A DNA stretch of 23,574 nucleotides from Magnetovibrio sp. Lineage in GTDB: Bacteria; Pseudomonadota; Alphaproteobacteria; Rhodospirillales; Magnetovibrionaceae. Both the position numbers and the translations under genes were made by a program. The notes under the pieces are model-generated. The model searched no databases and was not told the DNA's origin. It was given only the letters and a program-made list of their open reading frames with translations. Every line of letters begins with the position of its first letter. The first letter of the stretch is position 1. The stretch lies in assembly GCA_016763895.1 (NCBI GenBank), contig JAESSV010000199.1, positions 1 to 23,574 of the forward strand. Direction: 5' to 3'. This document shows positions 7,675 to 15,765 of the stretch, piece after piece.

Positions 7675-8631
7675 ATGCCGACCTTGTTTCTTTACATTTC
7701 GACCGTCTTAATTTGGGGGTCCACTTGGTACGCCATCACACTACAACTGGGGAACGTGGCCCCCGAAGTTTCCGTAGCCTACCGCTTTGCCATTGCAGCC
7801 CTTTTGCTTTTGCTTTTTTGTTGGGTGCGCAAAAAACAGTTGCGCTATTCGGTCCGTGAACATATTTGGATGGCCGTTCAGGGCTTCTTCTTGTTTTGTT
7901 CCAACTATGTCATTTTTTACATCGCCACGGCCCACCTCACGTCTGGTTTGGTTTCCGTGGTCTTTTCCACAATTGTTTTTTGGAACATTCTTTTTACACG
8001 CTTCATTTTTGGCACACCCGTTTCCAAGCGTGTTTTGGTTGGCACGGCTTTGGGAATTTTCGGTCTGGCTTTGGTTTTTTGGCCCGAAGTAACAGGGCTC
8101 AACCGGTCTGGATCGGCGGATTATGGTTTAATCTTGTGCATGATCGCCACGGTGCTGGCCAGCTTGGGCAATATCGCGTCTGTGCACAACCAAAACAAGG
8201 CTCTTCCCGTGTTGCAAACCAACGCTTTTGGCATGGCCTATGGTGCAATCCTTACGGCCTTGTACGCTTGGAGTTCGGGGCTTGAGTTTACCTGGGACAC
8301 CTCAATGCCTTATCTGGCGTCTTTGCTGTATTTGGCTGTTTTTGGCTCTATTTTGGCGTTTGGCGCGTATCTCACCTTGTTGGGGCGCATCGGCGCAGGG
8401 CAAGCCGCCTATAGTGCGGTGCTGTTTCCCATCGTGGCGTTAACCTTGTCCGTCTTTTTGGAAAACTATACCTTTACGGCCTTGGCGGGATTGGGTGTGA
8501 TTTTGGTTTTGGGCGGCAATATTCTGGCGCTGACGAAAGCAAAAGCCTTTACGAAGCCTTGCCCACAGCCGCCTCAAGACGGCCCAAAAGACGCTCAAAC
8601 AACACCCGTTCTTTCGCTAAAAAGCGAATGA
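7675..8631 (+). CDS. EamA/DMT-superfamily transporter
   Basis: A 318-residue inner-membrane transporter with about ten helices in two EamA repeats. It opens with the family-typical LYISTVLIWGSTWYAITLQL, and the second repeat closes with YTFTALAGLGVILVLGGNIL. It is only distantly like the leftward EamA gene at 6358-7251, so this is not a tandem duplication. The last 30 or so residues (KAFTKPCPQPPQDGPKD onward) are hydrophilic and lie beyond the transporter fold; their codons overlap, on the opposite strand, the end of the ferritin-like gene. Substrate is unknown. A modest GGAT ribosome site precedes the ATG. Confidence 0.92.
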   Translation: MPTLFLYISTVLIWGSTWYAITLQLGNVAPEVSVAYRFAIAALLLLLFCWVRKKQLRYSVREHIWMAVQGFFLFCSNYVIFYIATAHLTSGLVSVVFSTIVFWNILFTRFIFGTPVSKRVLVGTALGIFGLALVFWPEVTGLNRSGSADYGLILCMIATVLASLGNIASVHNQNKALPVLQTNAFGMAYGAILTALYAWSSGLEFTWDTSMPYLASLLYLAVFGSILAFGAYLTLLGRIGAGQAAYSAVLFPIVALTLSVFLENYTFTALAGLGVILVLGGNILALTKAKAFTKPCPQPPQDGPKDAQTTPVLSLKSE

Positions 8632-9208
8632 TGCGCTCGGACGTGCCCACATCCAGATTTGCTAAATTTTCTTCCATTTCCGCCAAATGGCCTTGTTCTT
8701 CGGCAAGCAGGCTTTTCAACGACACCTTGACCCCCGCACCATCCAGGCTTTTTTGAAACAATTCAAAAGACCACACCGCGCGAAATTCGATGATCATGGA
8801 CATATATAAATACGCCACGCGCAAGGGTTCGGCCTCGTCTTTGACGTCCAGCGCGATATAGCTTACCAAACGCTTAATATACATCCGGGCAAAGGGAGCC
8901 GCCAACATGTCAGATTCGGCGTAATCCATTGGTCTTCCCGCCATTTTATCGGCTTGGCGTTTGAAAAAAAACGCATGGCGGACTTCTTCGGACATATGTT
9001 TTAAAGTTTCTTGACCCAAACCGGCATTGCTTTGCGTCATCATGATGCGCCGCGATCCCATATGTTCCATCATGGACAAGGTGTTGAGAAAACGCGCATG
9101 CAACGGACGATTTTGGACAATCGCATCCATGCATGTGCCCAAGCGCGCGGCAAACGGCTGGTTTGAAGTTTCAAAGTCCAAGTAGGTCGGGTGCGTCTGA
9201 AATGACAT
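8549..9208 (-). CDS. Ferritin-like di-iron protein, fifth gene of the biotin operon
   Basis: A 219-residue, mostly helical, soluble protein that I do not recognise as a named family. It shows the residue pattern of a di-iron four-helix bundle: Glu48 (MMEHMG), Glu75-x-x-His78 (EEVRH), Glu141 (IIEFRAVW) and Glu171-x-x-His174 (EEQGH). The spacing, about 27, 63 and 30 residues, resembles acyl-ACP desaturase- and ferritin-like oxidases. I chose ATG 9206-9208; an in-frame TTG at 9227-9229 is the alternative. Either start lies inside the end of bioA (38-nt overlap with the ATG), so expression is probably coupled to the biotin operon. There is no signal peptide or membrane helix. Role unknown. A link to biotin, such as oxygen-dependent formation of the pimeloyl chain, is inference from position and the metal-site pattern. 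An iron-storage or generic oxidase role is the alternative. The 3' end overlaps the convergent EamA gene by 83 nt. Confidence 0.72.
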   Translation of the reverse strand: MSFQTHPTYLDFETSNQPFAARLGTCMDAIVQNRPLHARFLNTLSMMEHMGSRRIMMTQSNAGLGQETLKHMSEEVRHAFFFKRQADKMAGRPMDYAESDMLAAPFARMYIKRLVSYIALDVKDEAEPLRVAYLYMSMIIEFRAVWSFELFQKSLDGAGVKVSLKSLLAEEQGHLAEMEENLANLDVGTSERIIRFLAKERVLFERLLGRLEAAVGKAS

Positions 9209-10448
9209 GATAGATTTTATCCAGATCAAGGTCGGTCAAGCAGTATGGAGGTAGGATATACACCGTGTTTCCAAGCGGGCGCAACAGAACATCTTGTTTT
9301 TGGAAATGGTCGTACAGCTTTGGCGCAATATCAGACAGATAACCTTGATCCGAAACGTTGACGTCCATGGCCGCGATTGTGCCGCATTGGCGTAAATTGG
9401 AAAAGCCGGGATGTCCTTTTAAGGCCCCCAAACGTGCCGCGTGGCCGTGCACCAACTGATCAATATTTTCTTGCACGGGCTCGGTTTTCCAAATTTGGGT
9501 ATTTTCAAAAGCCACAGCACAAGCGATTGGATTGGCGGTGTAGGAACTGGAATGAAAAAACATCCGGCGGCGATCGGTGCTGTAATGGGCCTCAAAAAAG
9601 CGCCGATGACACAAGGTTGCCGCCAACGGCATCAACCCCCCCGTGAGGCCTTTTGAGGTGCATAAAATATCCGGCACGACGTCTGCTTGTTCACACGCAA
9701 ACAAAGTCCCGGTGCGCCCCCATCCGGTCATCACCTCGTCCGCGATGAACACCACATCGTCGGTTTCGCAAACCCGTTTTAAAGATTTAACAACATCCGC
9801 GCCATACATCTTCATGCCACCCGCGCCCAACACCAAGGGTTCGACAACAAAAGCCGCCACTTGGCCCGGATGATCCGCCAAAATCTTCTCTAAGGCTTGA
9901 ACGGTCAGGTGTTCTTTGCCCGGTTCAGGAAACGCGATGGTGTCCACGTCAAACAAAAGCGGCGCATAGGCCGCGTTGAACACGCCGCGTTCGCCGATGG
10001 ACATGGTGCCAACGGTGTCGCCGTGATAGCTGTGTTCCATGACGACAATGCGGGTCCGTTGAGCCTCGCCCAAATTGTGCCAAGACCCCAACGCCATTTT
10101 CAAGGCCACTTCAACGGCGGTCGAGCCACTGTCGGAAAAAAAGACCTTATCCAAACCATCCGGCGTCATTTCGACAAGAGCCTCGGCCAAACGTTCCGCC
10201 GGATCATGGGTATGCCCGGCAAAGATCACCTGATCCAACTTGCCCGCCTGCGCTTGGGCAGCTTCGACCAAGCGAGGATGGCAATGCCCATGGGTCACCA
10301 CCCACCACGATGAAATCGCATCCAAAATTTGACGACCCTGCGCCGTGTACAAATAAGCGCCTTGGGCGCGATCAACAGACGTTATGACAGGATTTAAACC
10401 GTGCTGGGTGAACGGGTGCCAAATCGGCGACGTTGGGGATGTATTCAT
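9171..10448 (-). CDS. bioA: Adenosylmethionine-8-amino-7-oxononanoate aminotransferase
   Basis: A 425-residue PLP enzyme that transfers the amino group of S-adenosylmethionine to 7-keto-8-aminopelargonate, giving 7,8-diaminopelargonate, the third step from pimeloyl thioester to biotin. Class III aminotransferase landmarks are clear: ISSWWVVTHGHCHPRL near residue 46, HSYHGDTVGTMSIGERGVF near 139, Asp237 in FIADEVMTGWGRTG, and the PLP lysine Lys266 in TSKGLTGGLMPLAA. These are specific to BioA rather than to other class III enzymes. The ATG overlaps the bioD stop codon by 4 nt (ATGA), and the 3' end overlaps the ferritin-like gene. Full length and intact. Confidence 0.97.
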   Translation of the reverse strand: MNTSPTSPIWHPFTQHGLNPVITSVDRAQGAYLYTAQGRQILDAISSWWVVTHGHCHPRLVEAAQAQAGKLDQVIFAGHTHDPAERLAEALVEMTPDGLDKVFFSDSGSTAVEVALKMALGSWHNLGEAQRTRIVVMEHSYHGDTVGTMSIGERGVFNAAYAPLLFDVDTIAFPEPGKEHLTVQALEKILADHPGQVAAFVVEPLVLGAGGMKMYGADVVKSLKRVCETDDVVFIADEVMTGWGRTGTLFACEQADVVPDILCTSKGLTGGLMPLAATLCHRRFFEAHYSTDRRRMFFHSSSYTANPIACAVAFENTQIWKTEPVQENIDQLVHGHAARLGALKGHPGFSNLRQCGTIAAMDVNVSDQGYLSDIAPKLYDHFQKQDVLLRPLGNTVYILPPYCLTDLDLDKIYHVISDAPDLLGL

Positions 10449-11062
10449 GACAGAGTCCCAAAATCTTCGCGTGTGAAATTACGCTTAAAGACTTGATTCA
10501 AATTTTCAGCCTCCAATTTATCCAACATTGGAACACGTCCCAATACCTTTGTTCGGCCCATTTCAGAAAGGGTTGTTTGCGTATCTAAATTCTCGTCTCC
10601 GACGAAAACGATCCCCAACACATCAATTTTACGGCTGTGAAGCGCTTCTAAAGACATCAAAGTGTGGTTTATCGTCCCCAGCCCGGTTCGAGCCACCAAA
10701 ATGACCGGGCGTTTCCATTTGGCAAAAAGGTCAATAAATAAGGTGTTTCGATTAACGGGAACCATAAGCCCGCCGGCGCCTTCGACAATACAACGTCCAA
10801 GCGGTGGGGTGAGGCTTTCCAGATCAATGCTCACGCCGTCCAGTTCGGCGGACCGATGAGGAGAAAGCGGTTGCGTCAAAATCACCGGCGTTTCAAGTAC
10901 CTTGTCCGCGCCAAGCCCCGTCATGCGCTGAACGGCTTGAACATCCGTTTGTGGCCGGCACCCGCATTGCAGGGGTTTGAAATAGCGCAGTCCCAAGCCC
11001 AGAGCCAACATTGACGCCACCACGGTTTTGCCCACGTCCGTATCGGTCCCCGTCACGATCAT
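10445..11062 (-). CDS. bioD: Dethiobiotin synthetase
   Basis: A 205-residue ATP-dependent carboxylase-like enzyme that closes the ureido ring of dethiobiotin from 7,8-diaminopelargonate and CO2. The N-terminal P-loop GTDTDVGKTVVASML (residues 4-18) is diagnostic. Lys in YFKPLQCG and the later CIVEGAGGLMVPVNRNTLFI segment are also family features. It is slightly shorter than the E. coli enzyme. It overlaps bioA downstream by 4 nt and bioF upstream by 4 nt, so the three are translationally coupled. Confidence 0.95.
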   Translation of the reverse strand: MIVTGTDTDVGKTVVASMLALGLGLRYFKPLQCGCRPQTDVQAVQRMTGLGADKVLETPVILTQPLSPHRSAELDGVSIDLESLTPPLGRCIVEGAGGLMVPVNRNTLFIDLFAKWKRPVILVARTGLGTINHTLMSLEALHSRKIDVLGIVFVGDENLDTQTTLSEMGRTKVLGRVPMLDKLEAENLNQVFKRNFTREDFGTLS

Positions 11063-12255
11063 ATGAGTTTAGCCTCAATCTGGTTCAGCTGCGCTTGAGT
11101 TTGGGCCTGAGTTTGGGCCTGAGTTTGGGCCTGAGCTTGGGCTTGAGTTTGGGCCTGAGTTTGGGCCAGCGCTTGGGCCAAACCCATAATGTCTTCACGC
11201 GTCACATTCAAGGTGATGCTCAAGCGCAAGCGAGCGGTATTTTTTGGCACCGTGGGGGTCCGAATGGCGCGGATGTCATACCCTTGGGCCTGAAGATTTT
11301 TGGCCAATTCAAAGGCGGCTCCATCGTTGCCAACCATCAACGGCAATATTTGAGAGGACCCGGTGACGTTATCAAACACCATATGGGCATACTTAATCAG
11401 GCTTAATAAGTCTGTGCGGCGCTGGGGGTCTTGGTCCACCACATCCAAGGCCGCTTTGACGGCCACCGCACAAAGCGGCGGCGGGGAGGTGGTGTATATA
11501 AAGCTGCGGGCACAATTGATCAGGTAATCTTTTAAAACTGCGGGTAACGTCACCAACGCGCCAGACTGGCCCAAGGCCTTGCCACACGTGTGCACCGCAA
11601 TTAAATTATCGCGTCCTTCAAAGACCGTGCTTAAGCCCCGGCCGTTTGGTCCATGAATGCCCGTGGCGTGGGCTTCATCGACGATCAAATACCCATCATA
11701 TTGTTCGGCCAGATACATCGAATCGGCAAGCGGAGCCACATCACCATCCATGGAATAAAGGCTTTCCACCGCGATCCATACCTTTTTAGCCCCGCCGGTG
11801 CGCGCCCGTTTGATCACAGCTTTGCAATCTTCAACATCATTATGTGCAAATTTTATGGATTTGGCTTTCGATGCATGAAGGCCTTCTTTGGCGCTGGCAT
11901 GTAAAAGAGCATCATACACAATGACATCCCCGCGCGCGGGCAAGGTGGTGAACACAGAATAATTCGCCAAATACCCAGACCCCATGAACAAGGCTTGTTC
12001 GGCGCCAAAGAAATCGGCGGCGAACGTTTCTAGGTCTTCATGAGCCGGATGGTTGCCCCGCAACAAGCGTGAGCCCCCCGAGCCCAAGGGCAAACCATTC
12101 TCTAAGGCCTTGATCAAGGTGGTGCGAATGCCGGTGTGATTGGCCAGCCCCAAGTAATCGTTCGAGCTGAAATCAAGGCCGCCCGCCCGGGTCAGCGTGC
12201 GGCGTTTATTCTGCGCCGACAGCGCGTTCAACGTGTCCTGAAATGGGTTCACCAC
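11059..12255 (-). CDS. bioF: 8-amino-7-oxononanoate synthase
   Basis: A 398-residue PLP enzyme that condenses pimeloyl-ACP (or -CoA) with alanine to 7-keto-8-aminopelargonate. Diagnostic stretches are [12 protein letters not shown] near residue 29, [37 protein letters not shown] near 191, and the PLP lysine Lys226 in [14 protein letters not shown]. The normal enzyme ends around residue 362. Here it continues with a low-complexity tail of Gln-Ala-Gln-Thr repeats to residue 389, encoded by a 12-bp tandem repeat. The start is a GTG (12253-12255, with a second GTG next to it), with AGGA upstream, and lies inside the end of bioB (50-nt overlap). The tail is unlikely to be catalytic. Confidence 0.95.
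   Translation of the reverse strand: MVNPFQDTLNALSAQNKRRTLTRAGGLDFSSNDYLGLANHTGIRTTLIKALENGLPLGSGGSRLLRGNHPAHEDLETFAADFFGAEQALFMGSGYLANYSVFTTLPARGDVIVYDALLHASAKEGLHASKAKSIKFAHNDVEDCKAVIKRARTGGAKKVWIAVESLYSMDGDVAPLADSMYLAEQYDGYLIVDEAHATGIHGPNGRGLSTVFEGRDNLIAVHTCGKALGQSGALVTLPAVLKDYLINCARSFIYTTSPPPLCAVAVKAALDVVDQDPQRRTDLLSLIKYAHMVFDNVTGSSQILPLMVGNDGAAFELAKNLQAQGYDIRAIRTPTVPKNTARLRLSITLNVTREDIMGLAQALAQTQAQTQAQAQAQTQAQTQAQTQAQLNQIEAKLI
11090..11179. repeat. 12-bp tandem repeat within the 3' end of bioF
   Basis: About seven copies of the 12-mer TTTGGGCCTGAG and close variants, read on the + strand. On the coding strand each unit gives four codons, Gln-Ala-Gln-Thr or Gln-Ala-Gln-Ala, so gain or loss of a unit never shifts the frame. 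The end of the array lies only about 25 nt before the bioF stop codon. Some central copies are identical, which suggests recent expansion. Confidence 0.9.
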
Positions 12256-13236
12256 GATCCGTTTCCTGAGTTAAAGGAGTGCTGGAAGTTTGGGGCCTAA
12301 GATTAAGTCGAGCCAGTAAATTCATATCATTTTCAGACTGAACATTGGGTGTCGTCAACAATTTTTCCCCAAAAAATACGGAATTTGCTCCGGCAAAGAA
12401 ACAAAGGGCCTGTGTTGCTTCGTCCATGCTTTCGCGACCCGCCGATAAACGCACATATGATTTCGGCATCATGATGCGGGCCACCGCCACGGTGCGAACA
12501 AAAATGAACGGATCAATATTGTCTGCATTTTCCAAGGGTGTGCCCTTAACCTTCACCAACAAATTGATGGGCACGCTGCCGGGGTGTTGAGGCATATTGG
12601 CCAATTCATCAAAAGAGACGATCGGTCAGATTCACCCTCTCCAAGGCCTAAAATACCCCCGCAACACACATTTATGCCGGCGTCACGTACTTTTTCAAGG
12701 GTGTCGAGCCTATCTTGGAATTTCCGCGTGGTGATAATTTTTTCATAGTGTTCGCGCGATGTGTCCAGATTATGATTGTGATAATCCAGCCCCGCATCTT
12801 TGAGCGCGCGTGTTTGGTCTTCATCCAACGAGCCCAAGGTCACGCAACATTCTAAGCCTAAATCTTTGACGCTGCGCACCATGTCAAGAACCAACGGAAA
12901 ATCACGCGCATTTGGATTTTTCCAGGCCGCCCCCATGCAAAAGCGCGTGGCACCCCGGTCCTTGGCGGCTTGCGCCTCGCTCACCACGCGTTGTAATTCG
13001 ACCAGGCGTTCTCTTTCCAGATCCGTGCCATGATGAGAACTTTGCGGACAATAACCGCAGTCTTCGGGACAGCCCCCGGTTTTGATCGACATCAGCGAGC
13101 TGAACTGTATTTCATTGGGATCAAACATCTGTTGGTGCACCGTGTGGGCTTGGTACAACAATTCCATAATCGGTAAATCAAACAAGGCCTGAACTTCGGG
13201 CAGGGTCCAATCATAGCGGCAAGTCAAAGCAGTCAT
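12206..13236 (-). CDS. bioB: Biotin synthase (with an apparent one-base frameshift)
   Basis: A radical-SAM enzyme that inserts sulfur into dethiobiotin, the last step of biotin synthesis. The N-terminal frame carries [13 protein letters not shown], the cluster motif [15 protein letters not shown] (CxxxCxxC), and continues to [13 protein letters not shown]. The C-terminal frame resumes at [20 protein letters not shown] and runs through [20 protein letters not shown] and [20 protein letters not shown]. Restoring one base near 12607 (ATG-AAT to ATG-GAA) joins the halves into a normal 343-residue BioB. The start at 13236 gives the usual N terminus. An in-frame ATG at 13320 would add 28 atypical residues, and its Shine-Dalgarno-like GAGGAG touches the ATG, too close to work. 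The 3' end overlaps bioF by 50 nt. I treat the break as a likely sequence error. Confidence 0.88.
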
Positions 13237-13309
13237 AACAAAAGAAGGCCTATTTTTGTGGGTGAAGAGATCTTGGTCTAAGGTAGTTTTGCAGACCGCG
13301 TGGGGCAAG

Positions 13310-13319
13310 TTATTTATCA
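13310..13319. promoter_or_regulatory. Possible BioR-like operator in the bioB promoter gap
   Basis: TTATTTATCA matches 8 of 10 positions of the published BioR operator consensus TTATMKATAA, used by the GntR-type biotin regulator of many alphaproteobacteria. It lies in the 150-nt divergent gap between bioB (start 13236) and the RNA methyltransferase (start 13387). On the bioB strand a TTGCTT box lies about 14-17 nt upstream of the AT-rich site, so it could overlap a -10 region. The match is weak and bioR is not in the window. Confidence 0.22.
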
Positions 13320-13386
13320 TCTCCTCTTGAAAAGCAACGGCGCTTAAGCCATTTTGAGCAAAATTTTAACTGTGAGAGACAATACC

Positions 13387-13974
13387 ATGAGAGGCTATTT
13401 TGGCGTCGGCGTCGAAGGCATCAGCAAATCCATGAATGTGGGCGCCATTTTTCGCACCGCCCATGCCTTTGGGGCCAGCTTTGTTTACACCGTCAATGCG
13501 GTTTACGGGCGCAAGCAAGGTGGCTTTGCGGACACGTCTAAATCTTTGCAACACATGCCTTTTTATGATTTTCCAAACATAAACGATATGATGTTGCCCA
13601 AAGATTGTCGCTTGGTGGGTGTTGAACTTACCGATGATGCCGTGGATTTGCCCAGCTTTCGCCACCCCAGCCGGTGTGCTTATGTGTTGGGGCCAGAACG
13701 CGGATCATTGTCACAAGACATGGTCGATAAATGCGAATTCATTGTCAAAATCCCCACTCAGTTTTGCATCAATGTTTCGGTCGCGGCTGCTTTGGTGCTT
13801 TATGATCGATCGCTTTCCATGGGCAAATTTGCCGAACGGCCCGTGCGCGCGGGTGGGCCAACGCTCCAAGCCCCAGACCATCAACACGGCCCACAATTGA
13901 TCAGAAATGCAGAAAAACGGCGACAAACACCCCCTTTGGGACCGGGTTTTGATCCCGCTGGCTACAATGACTAA
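13387..13974 (+). CDS. SpoU/TrmH-family RNA methyltransferase
   Basis: A 195-residue SPOUT-fold enzyme that uses S-adenosylmethionine to 2'-O-methylate tRNA or rRNA. Family motifs are present: motif 1, MNVGAIFRTAHAFGASFVYT (residues 17-36), the SAM-knot motif AYVLGPERGSLSQDMVDKC, and motif 3, KIPTQFCINVSVAAALVLYD. The exact RNA substrate is not decidable. The frame opens at a TTG at 13354, but ATG 13387 fits the usual N terminus (MRGYFGVGVEG) and has GAGAG upstream. The C-terminal tail after residue 150 is polar and probably disordered. It is divergent from bioB and 27 nt before the IalB-family gene. Confidence 0.92.
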   Translation: MRGYFGVGVEGISKSMNVGAIFRTAHAFGASFVYTVNAVYGRKQGGFADTSKSLQHMPFYDFPNINDMMLPKDCRLVGVELTDDAVDLPSFRHPSRCAYVLGPERGSLSQDMVDKCEFIVKIPTQFCINVSVAAALVLYDRSLSMGKFAERPVRAGGPTLQAPDHQHGPQLIRNAEKRRQTPPLGPGFDPAGYND

Positions 13975-14001
13975 TCCATTCTTCTATGTTAGGTTAAGTT
14001 C

Positions 14002-14508
14002 ATGAAAAAGATTCGCGTCATCCTTATTGCAGCTCTTTGTTATGTTCCGGCGGGTTTGGCTCAGGCAAGAATGCTCGGCACCCATGGGGATTGGCTGGTC
14101 TATAACGATGACGAAAATGGTAACTTGACCTGCGTCATGTCAACGGAACCCAAAAAATCTGCTGGAAAATACAAAAAACGCGGCCCTATTTATGCCGTCA
14201 TTTCCCATCGGCCCGCTGAAAAATTATTCTATGAATTTAGTTTTCAAGCCGGTTACACCTTTAAAAAGGACTCCAATGTTTCCGTTGTGATCGACAAAAC
14301 GAACAAATTTTCGTTGTTCACACGGGGGGGGCACGCTTGGGCAACCGACAGTGAAGGCGACAAAAACCTGGCAAAGGCCATGCGACGTGGCAACAAAATG
14401 GTGGTTCGGGGCGTGTCGTCGCGCGGCACCAAAACCACGGATACATTTTCCTTAAAAGGCTTCACCGCAGCCATCAAATTCATCAACAAAGCCTGTAAAG
14501 TTAAATAG
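14002..14508 (+). CDS. Invasion-associated locus B (IalB) family periplasmic protein
   Basis: A 168-residue secreted protein with a classic signal peptide ([20 protein letters not shown], cleavage likely after QA at about residue 22). The mature part begins [20 protein letters not shown] and has the IalB layout: an early Trp, a Cys, alternating beta-strand-like segments and a C-terminal [19 protein letters not shown] with a second Cys. Despite the name, which comes from Bartonella, these proteins are widespread in non-pathogenic alphaproteobacteria and their role is uncertain. AGG about nine nt upstream supports the ATG. It sits 40 nt before rlmN, a neighbour pair I believe is common in the class. 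Confidence 0.88.
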   Translation: MKKIRVILIAALCYVPAGLAQARMLGTHGDWLVYNDDENGNLTCVMSTEPKKSAGKYKKRGPIYAVISHRPAEKLFYEFSFQAGYTFKKDSNVSVVIDKTNKFSLFTRGGHAWATDSEGDKNLAKAMRRGNKMVVRGVSSRGTKTTDTFSLKGFTAAIKFINKACKVK

Positions 14509-14548
14509 GCCCCTTTGTGATTTGGCCAAAAGGCCTTATATCTCCGTT

Positions 14549-15688
14549 ATGACAACCCAAAAACGCACAAACCTTATTGGCTTAAGCCGCGACGAGCTCA
14601 TCGAAGTTCTGTCCAACATCGGTGAAAAGCCTTTTCGCGCCAAACAATTATGGCATTGGATGTATCACCGCGGGATATGTGATTTCGCGGACATGAGCAA
14701 CCTTGGCAAACCGCTTAGAAAAAAACTCGTCGAAGGGTTTTATGTGGGCCGGCCTGAAATTGTCCAGTCCCTGATCAGTTCTGATGGCACCCGCAAATGG
14801 CTGTTAAAACTTGAAGACGGCAACGAAATCGAAACGGTCATGATCCCCGAAGCCGAACGGGGAGCCTTGTGTGTTTCTTCTCAAGTGGGGTGCACGCTCA
14901 ATTGCGATTTTTGCAATACGGGAACGCAACGCCTGGTGCGAAATTTAACCGCGGCTGAAATCATCGGCCAAGTTCTGGTGGCTCGTGATGAAATGAACGA
15001 ATGGCCATCCGGCAAACCCGGGCGCATTCTCACTAACCTTGTGATGATGGGCATGGGCGAACCGTTGATGAACTTTGACAACGTTAAGACTGCGCTCCAC
15101 ATCGCGATGGATGGCGAAGGGGTCGCTATATCTTGCCGCCGCATCACGTTATCCACGTCGGGCGTGGTGCCCATGATCGAACGCGCGGGCCTTGAAATCG
15201 GCGTCGATTTGGCCATCAGCTTGCACGCCGCTCATGATGAATTGCGCGACGTCTTGGTCCCCATCAACAAAAAATATCCCTTGGATGTTCTTCTCAAGAG
15301 TTGCGCCGCATATCCGGGTGCCCGCAACGCCCGGCGCATCACCATGGAATACGTGATGATCAAAGATTTAAACGACAGCCCCGAAGACGCTCGCCAACTG
15401 GTCAAGCTGATGCGGCAATATAAAATACCTGCCAAGTTCAATCTTATTCCGTTTAACCCTTGGCCGGGCACCAATTATGAATGTTCCAGCAAAAATGCCG
15501 TGCACCGCTTTTCTCAGATTCTCAACGATGAGGGATTTTCTGCGCCCATCCGCAAACCCAGAGGTCGCGACATCATGGCGGCTTGTGGTCAGTTGAAATC
15601 ACAAAGTGAAAACAAAAAAATTACAAGACCGCATGGCCGAACGGCTCAAGGTTACGCCGTCATAGGGCCAGTCTATACCCCAGGCTAA
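14549..15688 (+). CDS. rlmN: 23S rRNA (adenine2503-C2) / tRNA (adenine37-C2) methyltransferase
   Basis: A 379-residue radical-SAM enzyme that methylates A2503 of 23S rRNA, and A37 of some tRNAs. The iron-sulfur motif is [11 protein letters not shown] (CxxxCxxC). The N-terminal helical domain [20 protein letters not shown] and the phrases [32 protein letters not shown] and [18 protein letters not shown] are diagnostic. The catalytic C-terminal Cys is in [11 protein letters not shown] chose the ATG at 14549; an in-frame TTG at 14522 would add nine residues. Neither has a strong ribosome site. The stop codon lies in the loop of a CCAGG/CCTGG hairpin without a following T-run. Confidence 0.97.
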   Translation: MTTQKRTNLIGLSRDELIEVLSNIGEKPFRAKQLWHWMYHRGICDFADMSNLGKPLRKKLVEGFYVGRPEIVQSLISSDGTRKWLLKLEDGNEIETVMIPEAERGALCVSSQVGCTLNCDFCNTGTQRLVRNLTAAEIIGQVLVARDEMNEWPSGKPGRILTNLVMMGMGEPLMNFDNVKTALHIAMDGEGVAISCRRITLSTSGVVPMIERAGLEIGVDLAISLHAAHDELRDVLVPINKKYPLDVLLKSCAAYPGARNARRITMEYVMIKDLNDSPEDARQLVKLMRQYKIPAKFNLIPFNPWPGTNYECSSKNAVHRFSQILNDEGFSAPIRKPRGRDIMAACGQLKSQSENKKITRPHGRTAQGYAVIGPVYTPG

Positions 15689-15704
15689 ACCCTGGTCTAT
15701 ACCT

Positions 15705-15733
15705 TTGGACTTTTCGCACATTATTGGTATTAT
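15705..15733 (+). promoter_or_regulatory. Promoter of the tetR gene
   Basis: TTGGAC (15705-15710) and TATTAT (15728-15733) are spaced by exactly 17 nt, a good vegetative promoter. Transcription would begin near 15740, about 25 nt before the tetR ATG. The proposed operator overlaps the -10 box and start point. Confidence 0.6.
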
Positions 15734-15748
15734 TAACTGTTCGTTTAA
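15733..15748. promoter_or_regulatory. Proposed TetR-family operator at the tetR promoter
   Basis: TTAACTGTTCGTTTAA has TTAA arms at both ends and is an imperfect palindrome. It matches the reverse complement of the site before ahpD (TTGAATGGTCGTTCAA) at 12 of 16 positions. It overlaps the end of the -10 box, consistent with autorepression. Confidence 0.5.
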
Positions 15749-15765
15749 AAACTTAGGATCTCTTT

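Noticed and set aside
7866..8285. A 139-codon frame inside the rightward EamA gene
   Set aside because: Its Phe/Trp/His-rich product is an out-of-frame reading of transporter codons, with no start signal.
6358..8631. The two EamA genes as a recent duplication
   Set aside because: Their sequences differ throughout and they point in opposite directions; only the general fold is shared.
13237..13320. An N-terminally extended bioB starting at ATG 13320
   Set aside because: The added residues do not resemble BioB, and the nearby GAGGAG touches the ATG without spacing. The start at 13236 matches the family.
15671..15709. CCAGG/CCTGG hairpin with flanking GTCTATACC direct repeats at the rlmN stop codon
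   Set aside because: The stem is only five pairs and no T-run follows, so I do not call a terminator.
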